From an uncultured Dorea sp. (GTDB lineage: Bacteria > Bacillota > Clostridia > Lachnospirales > Lachnospiraceae): a stretch of 46,432 nt of DNA. The translations under genes and the position numbers were made by a program. Below are positions 42,288 through 46,432 of this stretch, in pieces. The number at the start of each line of letters is the position of its first letter. Position 1 is the first letter of the stretch. The notes below the pieces were generated by a model. That model was given only the letters and a program-made list of their open reading frames with translations, was not told the origin of the DNA and did no database searches. The stretch is taken from contig CAMSTW010000019.1 of the NCBI GenBank assembly GCA_947063855.1, positions 1 to 46,432 on the forward strand, read 5' to 3'.

Positions 42288-44099
42288 CAGTTCTTCGACA
42301 AAACGGGAAGGATACATATCTTTTCCGTTTTTTTCTTTTACATAGCTGATGATCAGCCTCTGCTTCGCCCGCGTCATCGCGACATAGAAGAGCCGCCGCT
42401 CCTCCTCGATCTCCTCTGCAAGCTTCGCTTTCTTATACGGGATGCTGCCTTCATTTCCTTCCAGGATGAAAACCAGCTCATATTCCAGCCCCTTCGCGCC
42501 GTGCATCGTCATGAGAAAGACACCTTGTGTCTCCTGCTTCTCAAGCACAGCCTTATAGCCCTCTACATGCTCAAACCATTCCTCCATGGTCTGATATCCC
42601 TTCGAATTCTGCTGGATCTCCTCAAGGACAGCCAGAAGCTCCTCTTCCTTCACCCTGTGCCCGGCCGCATACTCACGCAGGAATCCGTCATACCCGATAC
42701 TCTTGCGTATATACTGGATGGCGGCGTAAGGCGTCTTGTCTCTTATCATCTTCATGTCCCACTCAAGCTGATCGATCCGGTCCATCATCCAATCCTTATC
42801 ACAGTAAAAATTGCGCAGGGACTCATAGGTGATCCGCCCCTCCCTCATGCTGTCCCGGCTGATATACCGACTGGGCCGGTTGGCCACCTGAAGGAAATAT
42901 TTCCGCTCGTATTCTCCCTTCGCCAGCCGGAAATAGCTCATGATATCCGTTCCTATGAAATGATCGTACAGGTTATCCGCCTTCTCCTTCATCACGAACG
43001 GAATCTGGTTCCTGGCCAGAATCTCCGATACTCCTCTGGCGTCTGCACTTGTCCGGTACAACACGGCCATCTCCTCATAGGGAATCCCTTCCCCGTGATA
43101 CTCTCTGATCTTCTCAAGCACATATTCTGCCTCTTCCTGCGGATCTGCGTTCTCCTGCACATGGACCGTCCCGCCCTGCCCGCGAAACGACCGGATCTTC
43201 TTGGCAAACCGTCCGTTATTATGGGAAATGACCTTGAGCGCCCCGTTTACAATATGTTCCGCGGAACGGTAATTGACCTCCAGAAATATCCGTCTGGCGT
43301 CCTTATAATCCCTGTCAAACTCCATCATGATCCCGGGCTTCGCCCCGCGGAACCCATAGACCGACTGATCGTCGTCTCCCACTACGAACAGATTATCCCT
43401 AGGCGCCGCAAGCATACGGACCACATCATACTGCGCCTGGTTCACATCCTGGAACTCATCCACCAGGATATACCGGAATCTCTCCTGCCATCTCGCCAGA
43501 ATATCCGGTCTCTTCCGGAACAGGTCCCGGCACATGATAAGCATATCCTCGAAATCAATCTTCCGAAGCCGGCGCTTCTCCTCCTCGTAGGACTGATACA
43601 GCCTTCTAAACTGCTGTGCACGGCAGTGCACCGGCTGATATTCCCCTATCTCACAGCAATGATTCTTGACATTCCCAATCTCGGCAGCCAGATCCTTAAG
43701 ATACTCCTTCTCATCCTCAACCGTCGAAAGCTCCTCCCATTCAGGTCCCGCCGTCACTCTTCTAAGCAGCTCATACTTCATTGCATCGGACAGCAGATTC
43801 GACTGGTTCAGCCCGTAGGCCCATTTCAGAATCCCGTAGTAGATTCCGTGAAAGGTCCCGAAAGTCACCGGTATTCCCGTTCTTCCCATGATCTGGAAGA
43901 ACCGATCCTTCATCTCTTTTGCGGCATACCTGGTAAAGGTAATGACCAGAATCTCTTCTGGCCTTACCTTATATTCTTTGATCAGATATTCAATTCTTCT
44001 TGCTATGGTAAGAGTTTTCCCGGAACCGGGACCGGCAAGGACCATACAAGGTCCGTCCTTATGGGCGACTGCCATGCCTTGAGCGTGATTTAAACTCAT
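42276..44099 (-). CDS. UvrD/PcrA-like DNA helicase
   Basis: This superfamily 1A ATP-dependent 3'-5' helicase has 607 residues, shorter than PcrA/UvrD (about 720). Motifs are LAGPGSGKTLTIARR (Walker A, near residue 21), VDEFQDVNQAQYD (II), VGDDDQSVYGFRGA (III region), VFLMTMHGAKGLEYELVFI (V) and LFYVAMTRAKQRLIISY (VI). GATAGGAGAG precedes the ATG. It probably acts in repair or fork restart. It is convergent with DUF1292, and that gene's terminator lies inside this coding sequence. Confidence 0.93.
   Translation of the reverse strand: MSLNHAQGMAVAHKDGPCMVLAGPGSGKTLTIARRIEYLIKEYKVRPEEILVITFTRYAAKEMKDRFFQIMGRTGIPVTFGTFHGIYYGILKWAYGLNQSNLLSDAMKYELLRRVTAGPEWEELSTVEDEKEYLKDLAAEIGNVKNHCCEIGEYQPVHCRAQQFRRLYQSYEEEKRRLRKIDFEDMLIMCRDLFRKRPDILARWQERFRYILVDEFQDVNQAQYDVVRMLAAPRDNLFVVGDDDQSVYGFRGAKPGIMMEFDRDYKDARRIFLEVNYRSAEHIVNGALKVISHNNGRFAKKIRSFRGQGGTVHVQENADPQEEAEYVLEKIREYHGEGIPYEEMAVLYRTSADARGVSEILARNQIPFVMKEKADNLYDHFIGTDIMSYFRLAKGEYERKYFLQVANRPSRYISRDSMREGRITYESLRNFYCDKDWMMDRIDQLEWDMKMIRDKTPYAAIQYIRKSIGYDGFLREYAAGHRVKEEELLAVLEEIQQNSKGYQTMEEWFEHVEGYKAVLEKQETQGVFLMTMHGAKGLEYELVFILEGNEGSIPYKKAKLAEEIEEERRLFYVAMTRAKQRLIISYVKEKNGKDMYPSRFVEELLLV
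42301..42339 (+). terminator. DUF1292 terminator inside the helicase 3' coding end
   Basis: AAACGGGAAGGAT, loop ACAT, ATCTTTTCCGTTT form a stem with a few G-T pairs, followed by TTTTTTCTTTT on the plus strand. It begins 14 bases after the DUF1292 stop. Confidence 0.8.
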
Positions 44100-44147
44100 A
44101 GACTCTCCTATCTGATTCTTATGATATTCCGGTACATCCTGCGTACC

Positions 44148-45614
44148 TTAGATTACGGCTTCCAGCAACTCGATCCCTTTACGGATCCTCTTAAGGGATT
44201 CTTCCTTCCCAAGAATCTCCATAATCTCGGTCGCACCGCCCGGGGTATTCTGCTTCCCGGACACCGCCGTCCTCACCGGCCACATCACATATCCGGTCTT
44301 ATATCCCATCTCCTCCACATATCCCTTAAGAACTGTGAACAGGGCGTCGTTACTATAGTCCTCCTGCTGCTCCAGACGAGGAAGCACCTCTCTCAGTACC
44401 AAAAGCGACTTCTCCTCGTTGGTCTTCATCTTCTTGTGGCAGTACATCGCCGTATCGTAGGCAGGCAGCTCTTCGAAGAAGTCTATCTGCTCCCTGATAT
44501 CCGTGAACACCTCGATCCTGGTCCTGACAAGGGACGCAATCTTCTGAAAATCGTAGTCCTTTGTCACAACCTCTCTGATATACGGCTTCGCCATCTCAAA
44601 GAAGCGGTCTTCGTCCATACCCTTAAAATATTCCCCGTTCATCCACTTAAGCTTCACAATGTCGAACACCGCCGGAGACTTGCTCATATGATGATAGTCG
44701 AACTCCCGGACCAGCTCGGGCAGAGAGAAGATCTCCTGATTCCCCGCCGGGCACCACCCAAGCAGCGCCACATAATTCACAACGGCCTCTGTCACAAATC
44801 CCTGATCGATCAGATCCTCATAGGATGAGTGTCCGCAGCGCTTGCTCAGCTTCTTATGGTTCTCGTCTGTGATCAGCGGACAATGTACATACGTCGGAAT
44901 CTCCCACCCAAACGCCTCGTAGATCTTATTATACTTCGGCGCCGAAGACAGGTATTCATTCCCCCGCACCACATGGGTAATCCCCATCAGATGGTCGTCA
45001 ACGACATTGGCAAAATTGTAGGTCGGGTATCCGTCCGACTTAATGAGGATCAGATCCTCCAGTTCCTCGTTGGGAACCGTAATATCTCCATAGATATCAT
45101 CCTGAAAGGTCGTGGTTCCTTCTGTGGGCATGTTGAACCGGATCACATAAGGCCTGCCCGCCGCCAGATTGGCCTCTACCTCCTCCCTGCTAAGTGAAAG
45201 ACAGTGCTTGTCATAGACCACGATCTCCGTCCCGCCGTCTTCTGATACGCTGCTCTTAAGTGACGCCAGCCTCTCCTTGTCGCAGAAGCAGTAGTAGGCG
45301 TCTCCCTGATCGATCAGCTGCTTCGCATACTTAAGGTACAGGCCGGACGCATTCCGCTCGCTCTGGACGTAGGGACCCACACCGCCGTCCTTATCCGGGC
45401 CTTCATCATGGACAAGCCCTGTCTCCTCAAGTGTATGATAGATAATATCCAGGGCTCCCTCCACAAAACGCTCCTGGTCCGTATCCTCAATCCTCAGCAT
45501 AAAGTCTCCATCCGCATGCTTTGCGATCAGATACGCATAGAGCGCCGTTCTTAAGTTTCCCACATGCATTCTGCCGGTAGGACTTGGTGCAAATCTTGTT
45601 CTTACTTTACTCAT
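44148..45614 (-). CDS. gltX: Glutamyl-tRNA synthetase
   Basis: This class I aminoacyl-tRNA synthetase charges tRNA-Glu (and often tRNA-Gln in Bacillota, for later amidation). It has 488 residues. The HIGH-type motif is [21 protein letters not shown] at the N-terminus and the KMSKS-type motif is [12 protein letters not shown] in the middle. The C-terminal region is helical, of the usual length. AATTAGGAGAC precedes the ATG, and the sirtuin-like gene stop lies inside this ribosome site. No T-box leader is present, because the gene directly follows the upstream one. Confidence 0.97.
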   Translation of the reverse strand: MSKVRTRFAPSPTGRMHVGNLRTALYAYLIAKHADGDFMLRIEDTDQERFVEGALDIIYHTLEETGLVHDEGPDKDGGVGPYVQSERNASGLYLKYAKQLIDQGDAYYCFCDKERLASLKSSVSEDGGTEIVVYDKHCLSLSREEVEANLAAGRPYVIRFNMPTEGTTTFQDDIYGDITVPNEELEDLILIKSDGYPTYNFANVVDDHLMGITHVVRGNEYLSSAPKYNKIYEAFGWEIPTYVHCPLITDENHKKLSKRCGHSSYEDLIDQGFVTEAVVNYVALLGWCPAGNQEIFSLPELVREFDYHHMSKSPAVFDIVKLKWMNGEYFKGMDEDRFFEMAKPYIREVVTKDYDFQKIASLVRTRIEVFTDIREQIDFFEELPAYDTAMYCHKKMKTNEEKSLLVLREVLPRLEQQEDYSNDALFTVLKGYVEEMGYKTGYVMWPVRTAVSGKQNTPGGATEIMEILGKEESLKRIRKGIELLEAVI

Positions 45615-45616
45615 GT

Positions 45617-46354
45617 CTAGTCTCCTAATTCTACTCGTATTTTCTCCAACAGGTCGTCGACCCTCTCGTGGACGACGATGTCGGCAAATCTGTCCGCATA
45701 ATGCGGCGTCTCGTTCACCAGAATCAGCTTATCGCCATCATAGTAATCAATGAGCTGACTGCACAGATAAGACTTCAGGTTCGATCCTAACACCAGCAGC
45801 ACATCCGCCTTCTGGATCTCGCCTGCCGCCCTGGTGATCACGCTGTTGTCCACCATCTCGCCAAAGAGACATACTCTTGGACGGACCGGCGTCTTACAGT
45901 CCTCGCAGAGCGGCACCCGGACAGAATCCCGGATATACTCCATGGGATACTTACGCCCGCAATGAGGACAGAAATTATCATATACATTGCCATGCAGATT
46001 GATCACATTCTGGCAGCCTGCACGCTCCGGCAGTCCATAGATACGTCTGGTGATAATAGACTGGAATAATCCCTTCTTCTCAAGCCTTGCCATCTCCACA
46101 AATCCTTTGCCCGGGGGAGTCTCAAGCTGACTTAACATCTCATTGCGGTAGAACTCATAGAACTGTTCCTTCCGTGTCGAATAAAATGCAGTCGAGAACA
46201 TCTCTTCCATAGAATATCCGTACTTCTGCTCTATATCATAAGACACATCTCCGTCCCTGATCGACGGATAACCGCTCTCAAGAAGCATACTGAATCCACT
46301 TAAGACTGTCGTGTACCGGCTGTCTCTTAGAATCTGCAATAATTTCCCTGCCAT
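45617..46354 (-). CDS. Sirtuin-family protein with atypical NAD-site motifs
   Basis: This 245-residue soluble protein is of the Sir2 family. The catalytic His motif [10 protein letters not shown] (H121), the zinc Cys pairs FCPHC and LCEDC (129, 132, 150, 153), [10 protein letters not shown] and [20 protein letters not shown] are present. The N-terminal GAGIS motif is replaced by [15 protein letters not shown], and the QNID segment reads RRIY (103-106), so the Asn and Asp that contact NAD and support catalysis are missing. The ATG at 46354 follows AAGGAAGG; a longer frame to 46390 is less likely. It overlaps the gltX ribosome site and may be cotranscribed. Deacetylase activity should not be assumed. 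Confidence 0.88.
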   Translation of the reverse strand: MAGKLLQILRDSRYTTVLSGFSMLLESGYPSIRDGDVSYDIEQKYGYSMEEMFSTAFYSTRKEQFYEFYRNEMLSQLETPPGKGFVEMARLEKKGLFQSIITRRIYGLPERAGCQNVINLHGNVYDNFCPHCGRKYPMEYIRDSVRVPLCEDCKTPVRPRVCLFGEMVDNSVITRAAGEIQKADVLLVLGSNLKSYLCSQLIDYYDGDKLILVNETPHYADRFADIVVHERVDDLLEKIRVELGD

Positions 46355-46432
46355 AATGCTCACCTTCCTTATGTAATTGTTCCTGTACAATGTTACTTCT
46401 CTTTCTCATATTGTACCAAATCCCCGGAAATC

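Noticed and set aside
42501..44093. Long open frame antisense to the helicase gene
   Set aside because: It mirrors the helicase coding frame, has no ribosome site or recognisable domain, and the opposite strand has clear helicase motifs. The same holds for long antisense frames opposite the allantoinase gene (15696-17135) and PucR/kinase genes (27502-29004).
44831..45614. T-box leader for gltX
   Set aside because: gltX follows the upstream gene with only two bases between stop and start, so there is no room for a leader.

Overview
This window fits a gut-type anaerobic member of the Clostridia (Bacillota), most likely Lachnospiraceae. The reasons are moderate-to-high GC with strong AGGAGG-type ribosome binding sites, a TGS-domain nucleoside kinase, a DUF1292 protein, a PPK2 tandem protein, an rpoD-dnaG-dgt block and a tRNA-Leu(AAG). 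I do not name a species. Almost everything is on the minus strand. No rRNA, CRISPR array, transposase or prophage is visible.

Bases 1-2610 hold the 3' part of a chemoreceptor (+) and, convergent to it, a GntR/FCD regulator with an extra Cro/C1-type N-terminal domain. Bases 2689-28341 are a large ureide (purine-ring breakdown) island in at least three transcription units. Unit A (minus, from about 12.3 kb down to 2.7 kb) is allE, allD, an allF-allG fusion, carbamate kinase, an LctP-family permease, a 65-residue membrane protein and allC. Unit B (minus, 20.7 to 14.3 kb) is allantoinase, NCS1 permease, an unknown two-helix membrane protein, a second allantoinase and a second NCS1 permease. allH is divergent from it at 20.95 kb. 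Unit C (minus, 26.4 to 22.0 kb) is an M20 amidase, a DAO-family FAD dehydrogenase, etfB and etfA, preceded by a PucR-type regulator. An alpha/beta hydrolase (+) and a repeat-rich 770-base spacer separate units A and B.

Read together, units A and B plus allH encode a complete anaerobic route: allantoin import (NCS1), ring opening (AllB), allantoate to ureidoglycine (AllC), ureidoglycine to ureidoglycolate (AllE), oxidation to oxalurate (AllD), carbamoyl transfer giving oxamate plus carbamoyl phosphate (AllFGH), and ATP from carbamoyl phosphate (carbamate kinase). The LctP-family permease is a reasonable candidate for exporting oxamate, a lactate/pyruvate analogue. Unit C looks like a side branch: a carbamoyl-amide hydrolase whose product is oxidised by an ETF-linked flavoprotein. 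Its substrate is unknown.

Bases 28402-46354 are mostly housekeeping: nucleoside kinase, Nif3/DUF34, trmK, rpoD, dnaG, dgt, PPK2, tRNA-Leu, DUF5662, TraX-like protein, an orphan sugar-binding lipoprotein, DUF1292, a UvrD-like helicase and gltX. Two proteins here look like family members that have lost catalytic residues: a GH13 debranching-enzyme homologue at 38896-40638 and a sirtuin homologue at 45617-46354.
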